From Nitrososphaerota archaeon (GTDB lineage: Archaea > Thermoproteota > Nitrososphaeria > Nitrososphaerales > UBA183), in NCBI GenBank assembly GCA_029785235.1, contig JAFMAA010000011.1, forward strand, positions 1 to 25,381: a DNA stretch of 25,381 bases. Direction: 5' to 3'. Position numbers and translations under genes: made by a program. Below are positions 1 through 6,924 of this stretch, one piece after another (within the stretch, counting starts at the first letter, position 1; every line of letters starts with the position of its first letter). A model generated the notes under the pieces. That model had not been told where the DNA came from and searched no databases. It worked only from the letters and a program-made list of their open reading frames with translations.

Positions 1-1
1 G

Positions 2-409
2 AGGCTCTCCAGCACTGAGAACGTCTCTTCTAGGTCTGCTCTCTTGCGGGCCCACGGGGACAGGGACGAGTCGGTCTTGATTTCTCCCAGTCTGTACCAG
101 GGAGTTGACCTGAAGGATGACCTATCCAGGTTCCAAATCTTGGTGAAAGTGCCCTTCCCGGACCTCTCGGAGGGAAGGACTAGGATAAAGCTGGAGAAGG
201 ATCCCGGATGGTACGACTGGCAGGCTGCCCTGAGACTGATGCCGACCTATGGCAGGAGCGTGAGGAGCGAAGCGGACCACGCAGTCTCCTATGTCCTCGA
301 CTCCAACTTCACACGTTTCGTCAGGGCACACCGAGAGCTGTTCCCAGGGTACTTCCTGGAGGCGATGGCCCCCCTCAGGTACCGGACTGGTCCGGACCGC
401 TTGGGTTAG
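2..409 (+). CDS. XPD/DinG-type superfamily 2 DNA helicase, C-terminal fragment
   Basis: The reading frame is open from the window edge, so this is the last 135 codons of a longer gene. It matches the C-terminal helicase domain (HELICc2) of the XPD/Rad3/DinG family, 5'-3' DNA helicases used in repair. Visible hallmarks are the motif V-like stretch VLISPSLYQGVDL, the following VKVPFPDL, and motif VI with TYGRSVRSEADHAV, which carries the arginine finger region. The end FVRAHRELFPGYFLEAM is also typical of archaeal XPD-like helicases. The Fe-S and Walker A parts would lie upstream, outside the window. It ends in TAG. The TTG at 44 is internal, not the start. Whether it is a true XPD orthologue or a DinG-like paralogue cannot be decided from this fragment. 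Confidence 0.9.
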   Translation, partial: RLSSTENVSSRSALLRAHGDRDESVLISPSLYQGVDLKDDLSRFQILVKVPFPDLSEGRTRIKLEKDPGWYDWQAALRLMPTYGRSVRSEADHAVSYVLDSNFTRFVRAHRELFPGYFLEAMAPLRYRTGPDRLG

Positions 410-803
410 GCAACCATGACCTCACCACGGGCCATGGTAGGGGTCGACATCCCCTGAGGCGGCACCTTCCTATCCCTGTGCTCCCCTTTGTCACAACCGT
501 CAGCTTCGCCACGGCGTCGTTGCCCGCCGGCGCTCCCTTCCATAGCTCCCCTTCACTCTGGGCAACCAATGTCAACAATGGGCCGCTCGTTGGAGGCGCA
601 GGCTCTGGCCTCGCTCATGGCCACTACTTCCATCAACTTTGTAAGATAGGGCGTTGTATCTTCGCTGTCTGTTAAGTGGGGCGCGCCCTTTTCTGTGGCG
701 GGGGAAGACTGAACTCAACCCGAGTCACCTAAGGGATGGTCCTCCTTCCCCGGTTCACTTTCGGCGCTGCCTCCCACTGCGCATGGGTTCGCAGCCAGCC
801 TTC
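410..803. other. intergenic stretch, no gene recognised
   Basis: No reading frame here resembles a known family. On the minus strand two overlapping frames (about 675 to 560 and 578 to 375) read like broken protein sequence, for example YLTKLMEVVAMSEARA followed in another frame by ELWKGAPAGNDAVAKLTVV, so a decayed gene is possible. I cannot name it. Confidence 0.3.
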
Positions 804-812
804 GCTTATACG
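804..812 (+). promoter_or_regulatory. TATA-like box upstream of the 39-codon ORF
   Basis: The sequence GCTTATACG is centred near 808, 27 nt before the ATG at 835. This is the spacing expected for an archaeal promoter driving a leaderless message. The match may be chance, as the region is otherwise featureless. Confidence 0.35.
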
Positions 813-834
813 CGTGGCCGCCTTCGATGACCCC

Positions 835-954
835 ATGAAGTCGAAGGTCACTGCGGCGGAGCTGGCAGAGATAGCCGGAGTCACAACCGGCCTGGTGCTA
901 GAGTACGCAAAAGAGCTCCGAAGGCTCTTGCCGGAGGACGATGTGCCCAGTTGA
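835..954 (+). CDS. possible 39-residue helix-turn-helix microprotein or HTH gene remnant
   Basis: The predicted peptide begins MKSKVTAAELAEIAGVTT and continues with an acidic-ended helix, EYAKELRRLLPEDD. The segment TAAELAEIAGVTTGLV has the spacing of a helix-turn-helix (alanine in helix 1, glycine at the turn), as in MerR-like and related DNA-binding folds. A TATA-like box sits 27 nt upstream of the ATG, which fits leaderless expression. At 39 residues it has room for a single HTH only, so it is either a microprotein or the stump of a larger regulator. Flanking DNA on both sides lacks recognisable genes. The function is unknown and expression is unproven. Confidence 0.38.
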   Translation: MKSKVTAAELAEIAGVTTGLVLEYAKELRRLLPEDDVPS

Positions 955-1388
955 ATGCAAAGGTCTGCGCATCGCCTCACACATGGTGACGCTGTAAACC
1001 GTCTGCCACGACGCAGTGATGCGGCCCCCTTGAAACCGGCGCCGTGCCCCAGCTCGTCATTCACAGGTCCCCATGGCGGCGCCCGCAATGCTGCAGACCG
1101 CTCACCTGGACTGGCATATCCTCAATCACGTCCCAGGCGCTGAGTGAGTGCGCGATCTGGAGCTCCATCGCTCCTATCCCTCGAGCGCGGCAGTCTCTAT
1201 CGCTCGTAGGTCCATACGAGGCGCGCTGCATCCGGGGCCCTCGCGGAAGGAGCCAGGGCACGCACGGGGGGTCGCCTTCCACTCATTGAACAAGCGCATC
1301 GATCAGGCAACTGTTACATACCAAAGCGGCGCCCACTTTCTGATTGGACCCGTTCTGGGTTGGGTTATGGGTGCGGGAGAAGGAATTC
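955..1388. other. intergenic stretch, no gene recognised
   Basis: I see no convincing coding frame. Short minus-strand frames around 1061-1282 are open but match nothing I know and have no good start. The DNA is probably decayed or spacer sequence. Confidence 0.3.
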
Positions 1389-2126
1389 ATGCGCTCCATC
1401 AGGCCAGAGTTTCGCCACGGCACCGGCCTTGTAGGAGTCGCCACGCTCTCGGGCCAGTTCTATTGCGAGTACAAGGTAGAGAACGAATTCGCCCTCGGAG
1501 AGGTCCCCTCTGAAGCGAAGGAAGCGGGGACAGAGCTCCACGACGAGCTAATGCCAACCGAAGAAATCGCCCCGGAAGACTTCGCAAGACTCGTGAGTAG
1601 GAAGGGACCCAACTATGCCGTCCTGGGCCTCTGGGGCGTAATCGGCGGTCTGCGGCTGGTCGGAGTGCCCGACCATATGATCTGGTCGCAGGGGAGGCCC
1701 ACATGGCTGGTGGAACTCAAGACGACGAGGGGAGATCCGATTCCGCTGTGGCGCGACCAGGAAATCCAGGCAAGGGTCTATGGCCTCCTGCTAGACAGCA
1801 TGGGGTTCGACTGTTCGAACCTGAGGCTGGCTGTGGTAAGGCTGAGGTCCGGGGCGCTGGACGACGGAGAGAAGAGGGATTGGACCGCGAAGGTGTCGAG
1901 AGCCCTGATAGACGGAACGATAGACGAACTCGAACGGGAGCATCGGGGTTCGATGAAGATTCACATACTCCGGCACGAGAGGAACGTTGCCGAAGCAGCA
2001 GTGGCAGCAAAACGAGGCTATTGGACAGGGGAGAGGGAGCCAACATCGAGCGAGAGCATTGCGAAGTGCAGGGCATGCGAGTACAACAAGGTCTGCGTGA
2101 AATCCCTGACTAGGTCCAAGCGGTAG
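1389..2126 (+). CDS. stand-alone Cas4/RecB-like PD-(D/E)XK nuclease with 4-Cys Fe-S signature
   Basis: A 245-residue protein with the complete Cas4-like signature. It has one N-terminal cysteine (C26 in QFYCEYKVE), a histidine in GTELHDEL (H51), the aspartate of GVPDHMIW (D95), the E-x-K of LVELKTT (E109, K111), a QxxxY motif (Q127, Y131), and three C-terminal cysteines in CRACEYNKVC (C227, C230, C236). In Cas4 and AddB-type nucleases the four cysteines hold a 4Fe-4S cluster, and D/E/K bind the metal that cuts DNA. No cas1, cas2 or CRISPR repeats are in the window, so an adaptation role cannot be claimed; a DNA repair nuclease is equally likely. I chose ATG 1389, preceded by GAGAAGGA; a TTG at 1344 would add 15 residues before the conserved part. 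It ends in TAG. Its upstream neighbour is an XPD-like helicase, but nearly 1 kb away. Confidence 0.85.
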   Translation: MRSIRPEFRHGTGLVGVATLSGQFYCEYKVENEFALGEVPSEAKEAGTELHDELMPTEEIAPEDFARLVSRKGPNYAVLGLWGVIGGLRLVGVPDHMIWSQGRPTWLVELKTTRGDPIPLWRDQEIQARVYGLLLDSMGFDCSNLRLAVVRLRSGALDDGEKRDWTAKVSRALIDGTIDELEREHRGSMKIHILRHERNVAEAAVAAKRGYWTGEREPTSSESIAKCRACEYNKVCVKSLTRSKR

Positions 2127-2599
2127 GGGTGCCACCCAGTTTGTCGCGCCATGAGGGTGGTTGAGGCCTCGAATGGGAGGCCGAGCTCTGCCAGCGCTCG
2201 ATTCCACCCGAGCGAAGGAGCTCCGAGCCAAGGCAGCCATTCTCGAACCTCCGAGAGACCGCTCCCAACGAGAAAATGACCCGATTACTGCGGTGCGGCT
2301 CTCTTTCGTGACTGAGCGGCCATAGGCTGCCTGGAAGATGTAACCGTTCTCACCATGGAAGTATGTATGTCCAGGACTGTCGATGTCTAAACGGACCGGT
2401 CTAGCTCCCACGGCGCCACCCTGATCCCTGGTGCCCGCACGAGGAGTTCAAGGCGTGCGAGCCTCCCTGACGGAGGTAGCGGGACCGCCACAGAGGTGAT
2501 GATGTTCCTCGCACCAAGAAAGCAACTCTGCCCAGCCGATTCCTGTTCGCCTGGGTAACCTGCCCGCGGTCTGGAATCATCTCCGCCAATGGCCCCACG
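2127..2599. other. intergenic stretch with no identifiable gene
   Basis: Several short frames are open on the minus strand, for instance around 2411-2290 with GHTYFHGENGYIFQAAYGRS, but none can be joined into a known family. The stretch follows the Cas4-like gene and precedes an acetyltransferase relic, so further decay products are plausible. Confidence 0.3.
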
Positions 2600-2915
2600 T
2601 GCCAGGCGAACCTGTTGGCCTCCCGGCGTCCCGGCTTCTTCTGGATTCTGACTGCAGCCGCATCGCCTGATTCGATATCCAGCGCTGTCCACGCAGTCAT
2701 TTTTCCTTCTGCCTCTGCATCGACCTCCTCTTCAAGAGCTCCGTCGCGATGCCACGATTGCGGCTGAGCTCATCGGCGGCTATGCAGAGTATGTAGCCTG
2801 GCTCTTTGAGGAGGGTTTCTGACGAAGTCCCGACATCCTTCCCTCCTACGACCGCCATATGGATATTGTTAGGGGCTTGCTCCTGCGCGCGCAGCAGGGA
2901 AAGTATGGCTCAGTC
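2600..2915 (-). pseudogene. frameshifted GNAT N-acetyltransferase relic
   Basis: Two minus-strand frames joined near 2748 give a recognisable GNAT core. The first frame reads NNIHMAVVGGKDVG, then GYILCIAADELSRNRGIATE, the acetyl-CoA-binding motif A with its R-x-x-G-I-A loop. After a shift it continues ALEEEVDAEAEGKMTAWTAL and DIESGDAAAVRIQKKPGRRE, the motif B pattern that ends most GNAT domains. The ATG at 2700, which follows a purine-rich stretch, is therefore internal. The N-terminal part runs into a stop near 2915 and the C-terminal part dissolves after FAWHVG. The gene is broken and presumably inactive. The substrate is unknown. Confidence 0.72.
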
Positions 2916-3135
2916 GCGCGTCTGGTGCAGAAAACTCATCTGCGAGATGGCTGGCCAATCGAGGCATGTCGCCGCTCAAGGCGCCCGCCGGTTGCAACAT
3001 AGCCAAGGGTTGCAGATCTCGCTTCCTGAGCTCCCTTCGCTCATCGCAACCATCGCCGTGGCTCGAAGCGGGCAACCCTACCTCCGCCTTAGCTAGCCCC
3101 CTAGTTCAGTTGATTTAGATGCACGCCTGCTGTTG
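2916..3135. other. intergenic spacer
   Basis: Nothing coding is supported here. It separates the acetyltransferase relic from the convergent 3' end of the winged-helix regulator gene. Confidence 0.3.
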
Positions 3136-3393
3136 CTACCTGCCCTGTCTTAGGCTCGCATAGGCCAGGATGTACCCCTCCTGCGTTGGCTTGTAGAACT
3201 TCTGTCTGCTCACGGCTTCGGCGCACTCGACCAGACCTTCGCGTCGCAGCCTGCTCAGTTCCCTGCTGACTGAGCTGAGATGCTTGTGTTCCAAGGACGC
3301 GAGCTCGGTGGGTGTGAGTGGCCTGACAATCAAGTGATGCAGCAAGCTCAGCCAGAACGGCCTGCCGACTGATCCCCCATCAACTAGGGCCAT
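3136..3393 (-). CDS. small winged-helix (ArsR/MarR-like) transcriptional regulator
   Basis: An 85-residue protein made almost entirely of one winged helix-turn-helix domain. The core reads LTPTELASLEHKHLSSVSRE followed by LSRLRREGLVEC and a wing ending in KFYKPTQEGYILAYA. This is the compact architecture common among archaeal DNA-binding regulators that repress or activate nearby genes. The ATG at 3393 is preceded by GGGGGAGAA, a strong ribosome-binding site, so the start is well supported. No ligand-binding cysteines are visible. It stands alone between two pseudogenes, so its target cannot be inferred; self-regulation is common in such proteins. It ends in TAG. Confidence 0.8.
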   Translation of the reverse strand: MALVDGGSVGRPFWLSLLHHLIVRPLTPTELASLEHKHLSSVSRELSRLRREGLVECAEAVSRQKFYKPTQEGYILAYASLRQGR

Positions 3394-3539
3394 TTCTCCC
3401 CCTCAAGAAGGGCCGTAGACGCCCTATAGCCTTTACGCCGTCATCTGACTGCACGTAGCTGGGGGGTCTGCCCAGGACGAGGCCCCCATGGAGCGCCTGC
3501 AACACCAACACGAAGCGCCTAGGACACGGCCGAAGCCTG

Positions 3540-3919
3540 ATGCATGGAGTCCAGACCCCCCTATACGGGATGTCCATGTCAAGGAACTGGATGGGTATCT
3601 GGGATTCCATATCAACTCGTCCGGGACGAAATCCTCCGAGAGGTCCAAAACCGACTCCACCGAAGGCGATATCACCAACCTCAGGAACGGAGAGGGCGGC
3701 CGGAGGTCGGTCCGAACTGTCACCGGTGCAAGTTCAAAGAGCCTGGCATCGTCCCGGGGAATCGTTCGACCACCTGGCACTCGTGGTGGACGACCCAGGC
3801 GAAGAGCGGGAATCCTCGCAGGGGGATGATGTCCTCCAACATCGCAGGTAAGGACAGAGACGAAAATGTGGACAGGCATCAAGGATTTCGACGGACTCTG
3901 CGTCGGGCCATTCGCGTAG
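3540..3919 (+). pseudogene. frameshifted VOC/glyoxalase-family relic
   Basis: No single frame is long, but switching between the plus frames restores a VOC-fold protein. Around 3563-3605 it reads RDVHVKELDGYLGF, matching the first strand and helix. Near 3670-3700 it has DITNLRNGEGG, then PEV in a second frame. Around 3765-3800 it has SFDHLALVVDDPGE, the second-module strand with the metal-ligand histidine position. At 3878-3916 it has IKDFDGLCVGPFA, the degenerate form of the closing I-x-D-P-D-G motif, followed by TAG at 3917. At least two frameshifts are needed, so the gene is dead. An intact VOC gene lies at 11039-11413, but too few residues align to say whether the relic is a copy of it. 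It ends 8 bp from the convergent M29 gene. Confidence 0.7.
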
Positions 3920-3927
3920 GCTGCCGG

Positions 3928-4986
3928 CTAGGTTATCAGCCTTCCCCTTGCCAACACCGCTCTCCCGGAGGCGCGAAGTGAGCCGCTCTTCACCTGTCCT
4001 CTGAACCCGAAGCCTCCGATGGTTATCGACCCTCCAACGAACCTGTCTTGACCCATTCCATAGGGCATCTCCGGATTCAGTCCGACGAGCACTACCTTCA
4101 GTCGCCTCTGGTCTGGGGAGACCGAGTCAAGCATCCGCCCCACCGTCGCCCGAGAGGGCGACTCCCAGGACTCCACCTTCCCATCCTTGAACACTAGCTT
4201 GATCAGTGGGATAACACCATGTTCGGTGAGCGTGTCGGTCATGACGACGCTCCCGTTGGCGCTTCCTGGGTCCACTTCTTTGCTCACAAAGCCAGGAGGC
4301 ATGTATGTCATGTTGTTCCCTGCCTTCTTGTCACTCTCGTCGACCAGCCCGTCCTCAATCCCGATTTCCCCCTTCAAAGTGAAGGTAAGAGTGGCCTTCC
4401 CGGTGGTCAATTCCGCGTCTGCCCCGTCGGCGAAGTTGGGGGCAATCTTCTCCGCTGAATTGGAAATCTTGCGAAGATCTACAAGCGAAGCCTTGAGCTG
4501 TGCCCTGACAACTTCACGAACACTCTTCCCCAGCAGCCTGGCCACGTCCTCGCCCACATAGCCGAAAGAGAGCCTTGCCCCCCTCAATCCAGACTTTTCG
4601 GCTGCCTCGTACCACGAGGAGTTGTACCGCGTAGACTGAGCTTTCTCCTCGGGTTTCAGCGTCCTGGAGTAGGGCCCGATGGCCTGGCCGGGGATGAATA
4701 CGTAAGCATCTGTCCCTGATAGGACCCCATACTCGTTTCGCCCCATCGACCCCACGACATCGGCTGGCGCTCGCCTGACTCCTTCGACATACGCTGCCTC
4801 GTCCTCATATATCGTCAAGGCCGTGCACCCCATGGCCCTCGCCTCTGCTACGACCCGCCGCGCGAACTGGACTCCGTTGTCCCAGGTCTCTACTGTGACG
4901 GACTCGCCTTGCCTCACTTGCAGGGTCTCTGCAAGCACCTTTTTCGCGACTCTCTTGTACAGTGAATCGAGACTGTCAGTTGGCAT
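3928..4986 (-). CDS. M29-like aminopeptidase (thermophilic metalloprotease family)
   Basis: A 352-residue cytosolic protein of the aminopeptidase T/M29 type, enzymes that remove N-terminal residues from peptides using a two-metal centre. Family features include the N-terminal helix-rich part with VRQGESVTVETW, the central TLKGEIGIEDG region, the glycine-rich MPPGFVSKEVDPGSANGSVV that normally supplies a glutamate metal ligand, and the ending GLNPEMPYGMGQDRFVGGSI. The usual C-terminal histidine and H-x-D metal ligands that I expect from characterised M29 enzymes are not visible; this stretch reads GSITIGGFGFRG instead. It may be a divergent archaeal subgroup with an altered or lost active site. 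ATG 4986 gives a natural N-terminus. It is followed upstream by the CPHC protein on the same strand, 25 bp away, so co-transcription is possible. Confidence 0.8.
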   Translation of the reverse strand: MPTDSLDSLYKRVAKKVLAETLQVRQGESVTVETWDNGVQFARRVVAEARAMGCTALTIYEDEAAYVEGVRRAPADVVGSMGRNEYGVLSGTDAYVFIPGQAIGPYSRTLKPEEKAQSTRYNSSWYEAAEKSGLRGARLSFGYVGEDVARLLGKSVREVVRAQLKASLVDLRKISNSAEKIAPNFADGADAELTTGKATLTFTLKGEIGIEDGLVDESDKKAGNNMTYMPPGFVSKEVDPGSANGSVVMTDTLTEHGVIPLIKLVFKDGKVESWESPSRATVGRMLDSVSPDQRRLKVVLVGLNPEMPYGMGQDRFVGGSITIGGFGFRGQVKSGSLRASGRAVLARGRLIT

Positions 4987-5011
4987 GGCAGGTCTTCAGG
5001 AGCGCCCCTAT

Positions 5012-5344
5012 TTAGGGGCGGCTCTTGGCAAGGGGACCGCTCGCCAGGAGGTCCTCAACCAAGCCCTTCGTAAAGGTGACCCCTCTGGCGCTCCCAGTCA
5101 AGACATGCTCGAACTTCCCGTCGCGGCGCTCTAGGAACACCTGTGGTATGACGTAGTCTGATGACCAATCTCCATACTTTTCGACGAGGTCGTCGGCGAA
5201 CTTCACTTCATCCGTGTCGATGTCATGTAAGAGGCACGGGATACCTAGCTCTCCGGCCCTCCTCTCCAGCGGCTCGACCGTCGTTGGGACACAGTGGGGA
5301 CACCACTTCGCATAGACAATGTGGATGGCCCTCGGCCTTTCCAT
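5012..5344 (-). CDS. thioredoxin/glutaredoxin-fold protein with CPHC motif
   Basis: A 110-residue small redox protein. After a short N-terminus, the strand AIHIVYAKWCPHC leads into the active site CPHC, the dipeptide-flanking cysteine pair also seen in DsbA-type and some glutaredoxin-like proteins. A cis-proline follows in VIPQVFLERRDG, which completes the thioredoxin fold. It probably carries out thiol-disulphide exchange in the cytosol, since no signal peptide is seen. I chose ATG 5344 because a TATA-like box centred at 5371 lies 27 nt upstream, giving a leaderless message; a TTG at 5377 would add 11 residues but would overlap that box. The gene is followed by the M29-like peptidase. Confidence 0.8.
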   Translation of the reverse strand: MERPRAIHIVYAKWCPHCVPTTVEPLERRAGELGIPCLLHDIDTDEVKFADDLVEKYGDWSSDYVIPQVFLERRDGKFEHVLTGSARGVTFTKGLVEDLLASGPLAKSRP

Positions 5345-5363
5345 TGATTCGACGTCGACAGCC

Positions 5364-5375
5364 CTGATATTAATC
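5364..5375 (-). promoter_or_regulatory. TATA-like promoter box for the CPHC protein gene
   Basis: On the minus strand the sequence GATTAATATCA is centred near 5371, 27 nt before the ATG at 5344. The spacing implies transcription starting at or next to the start codon. Confidence 0.5.
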
Positions 5376-5390
5376 AATCGCTGACCGGCA

Positions 5391-5672
5391 CTAGTAAACC
5401 CAAGCTTGGAGGCGACCTTTCACGAGCGCCTTCAGGGCAGTCTCCACTTCTCCTAGGCTCCCGAGCTCTTGTGTCCGAATCCTCCTCCCCGGGGCCCCTC
5501 TCTTGCCGAACGAATAGGTCATCACGGTGTATTTGGGCCCGAAGCGGGTGACGAACGCATAGACCTTTTTTCCGTCAGCTTCTCCAATCAACCTGACCCC
5601 TGCGTCCTGGTCTAAGACCCCGAGCCTCATCATGAGGGCCGGGAAGGAGACCACCTTGTCCTCGTAGAACAT
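5391..5672 (-). CDS. small conserved-looking protein of unknown function (93 residues)
   Basis: The protein begins MFYEDKVVSFPALMMRLGVL and is a mix of strands and helices with the basic stretch FGKRGAPGRRIRTQE near the middle. No membrane segment, cysteine cluster or catalytic motif is visible. The start is supported by GGAGGTGAG about 12 nt upstream of the ATG, and its codon use looks like that of the neighbours. It is divergent from cysS, sharing a 67-bp intergenic region, and precedes the CPHC protein on the same strand with a 46-bp gap to its start codon. I do not recognise a family; the folding pattern would fit a small nucleic-acid or ligand-binding protein, but that is only a guess. 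Confidence 0.65.
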   Translation of the reverse strand: MFYEDKVVSFPALMMRLGVLDQDAGVRLIGEADGKKVYAFVTRFGPKYTVMTYSFGKRGAPGRRIRTQELGSLGEVETALKALVKGRLQAWVY

Positions 5673-5696
5673 CCCTGGGTGCGCCTCACCTCCAGT

Positions 5697-5710
5697 TCAA
5701 AAACTAATAC
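5697..5710. promoter_or_regulatory. shared TATA-like region between the 93-residue gene and cysS
   Basis: The AT-rich string TTCAAAAACTAATAC is the only such stretch in the 67-bp divergent intergenic region. Read on the plus strand it is 35 nt before the cysS start, and on the minus strand about 31 nt before the other start, so it could serve both genes. Confidence 0.4.
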
Positions 5711-5739
5711 CCAGGCAAACTCGGACGCATGGTCTCGCT

Positions 5740-6924
5740 TTGAAGAAACTCGTCCTCTATGACACCATGAGCGGGAAGAAGAAGCCCTTTCGCCCTCGCA
5801 ACCCCCCGGTGGTATCCATGTTCGTCTGCGGCCCCACAGTCCAATCCGAGCTCCACCTGGGGCATGCGAGGACCTACATCTTCTTCGACGCCCTAGCGCG
5901 GTACCTTCGCCACCTTGGGTACGATGTCTTCTACCTGATGAACATAACCGACGTCGACGAAAGGATCAGCCAGGCCGCTGCTGGAAGAGGAGAGGACCCA
6001 CTCAAGCATGCACGTAGGATGGCCTCCTCGATGATGAGGGACCTGGAGAGCCTGAACATACGCTCAATCTCTCGCTTCGAGCCGGTGTCAGGTCACGTCG
6101 ACGAGGCGATAAGACAGGTCAAGGTCCTGCTTGAGAAGGGGTTCGCTTACGAGGCAGACGGCTGGGTCTATTTCGACACCACCAAATTCAGGCGCTGGGG
6201 GCGCCTCTCTCACCAGTCGAAGAAAGACCTGTCGCTCAGACCGCTCGAGCTCTCACCGAGAAAGAGGAGTCTCAACGACTTCGCTCTTTGGCGCCCGGAG
6301 GTCCTCGTCGACGGTCTCTGGCTGAGCCCCTGGGGGGTCGGGTCCCCCGGATGGCACATACAGGACACGGCTGTCACCATACCTATCCTGGGCGCTCAGT
6401 ATGACATCCACGGTGGGGCGTACGAGCTTGTCTATCCTCACCACGAAGCCGAGATAGCCGAAGCCGAGTCAGTCACAGGCGCCAAGCCCTTGGTCAGGCA
6501 CTGGGTGCACACCAACCTCGTGAAGTCCGAGGGGCTTAAGATGTCGAAATCTTTGGGAAACGTGGTCACTGTAAGAGAAGCGCTCAGGACATCCAGCCCT
6601 GACGAGATCAGGCTAGCATCCCTTTCCATCCACTACCGGAAGGAGACCGACCTCTCTGGCCTCGCCTCTGCGAAGCGCAGGCTCCGTGGCATGAAGAATG
6701 CGGCAAGACGGTTCACAGATAGGGCTGTCCCGGCAGGCCTGCCTCTGACCCTGTTTGAGCGCGCCCTGAACGACGACTTCGATACCCCGAGGGCACTAGC
6801 TTGGGCTGAGGAAGCTCTGAGGTCGGCTGCGAAGGAAGCGGACCAAGACAAAGCCGCAGCCGTAGCCCTACCTGCGATAGAAGGGATGAAGATACTCGGC
6901 GTGGACCTGCTTGAAGGCGCCTGA
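5740..6924 (+). CDS. cysS: cysteinyl-tRNA synthetase
   Basis: This class I enzyme attaches cysteine to tRNA-Cys using ATP. The HIGH-type motif is HLGH (residues 39-42) and the KMSKS loop is exact (267-271). The zinc site has C30 in FVCGPTV and the histidine-rich YPHHEAEIAEAE, but the position that is Cys209 in the E. coli enzyme is aspartate here (WHIQDTAV); I recall the same change in other archaeal CysRS, so it is probably functional. At 394 residues it is shorter than the usual 450-470, because the C-terminal anticodon-binding part is reduced and it stops after the first helical bundle. The TTG start at 5740 gives MKKLVLYDTMSG, which aligns with the family N-terminus. It heads an operon, overlapping the next gene by 14 bp. 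Confidence 0.95.
   Translation: MKKLVLYDTMSGKKKPFRPRNPPVVSMFVCGPTVQSELHLGHARTYIFFDALARYLRHLGYDVFYLMNITDVDERISQAAAGRGEDPLKHARRMASSMMRDLESLNIRSISRFEPVSGHVDEAIRQVKVLLEKGFAYEADGWVYFDTTKFRRWGRLSHQSKKDLSLRPLELSPRKRSLNDFALWRPEVLVDGLWLSPWGVGSPGWHIQDTAVTIPILGAQYDIHGGAYELVYPHHEAEIAEAESVTGAKPLVRHWVHTNLVKSEGLKMSKSLGNVVTVREALRTSSPDEIRLASLSIHYRKETDLSGLASAKRRLRGMKNAARRFTDRAVPAGLPLTLFERALNDDFDTPRALAWAEEALRSAAKEADQDKAAAVALPAIEGMKILGVDLLEGA

Noticed and set aside
3433..3882. 149-codon minus-strand frame across the VOC relic
   Set aside because: The plus strand carries recognisable VOC motifs; the minus frame is a mirror artefact.
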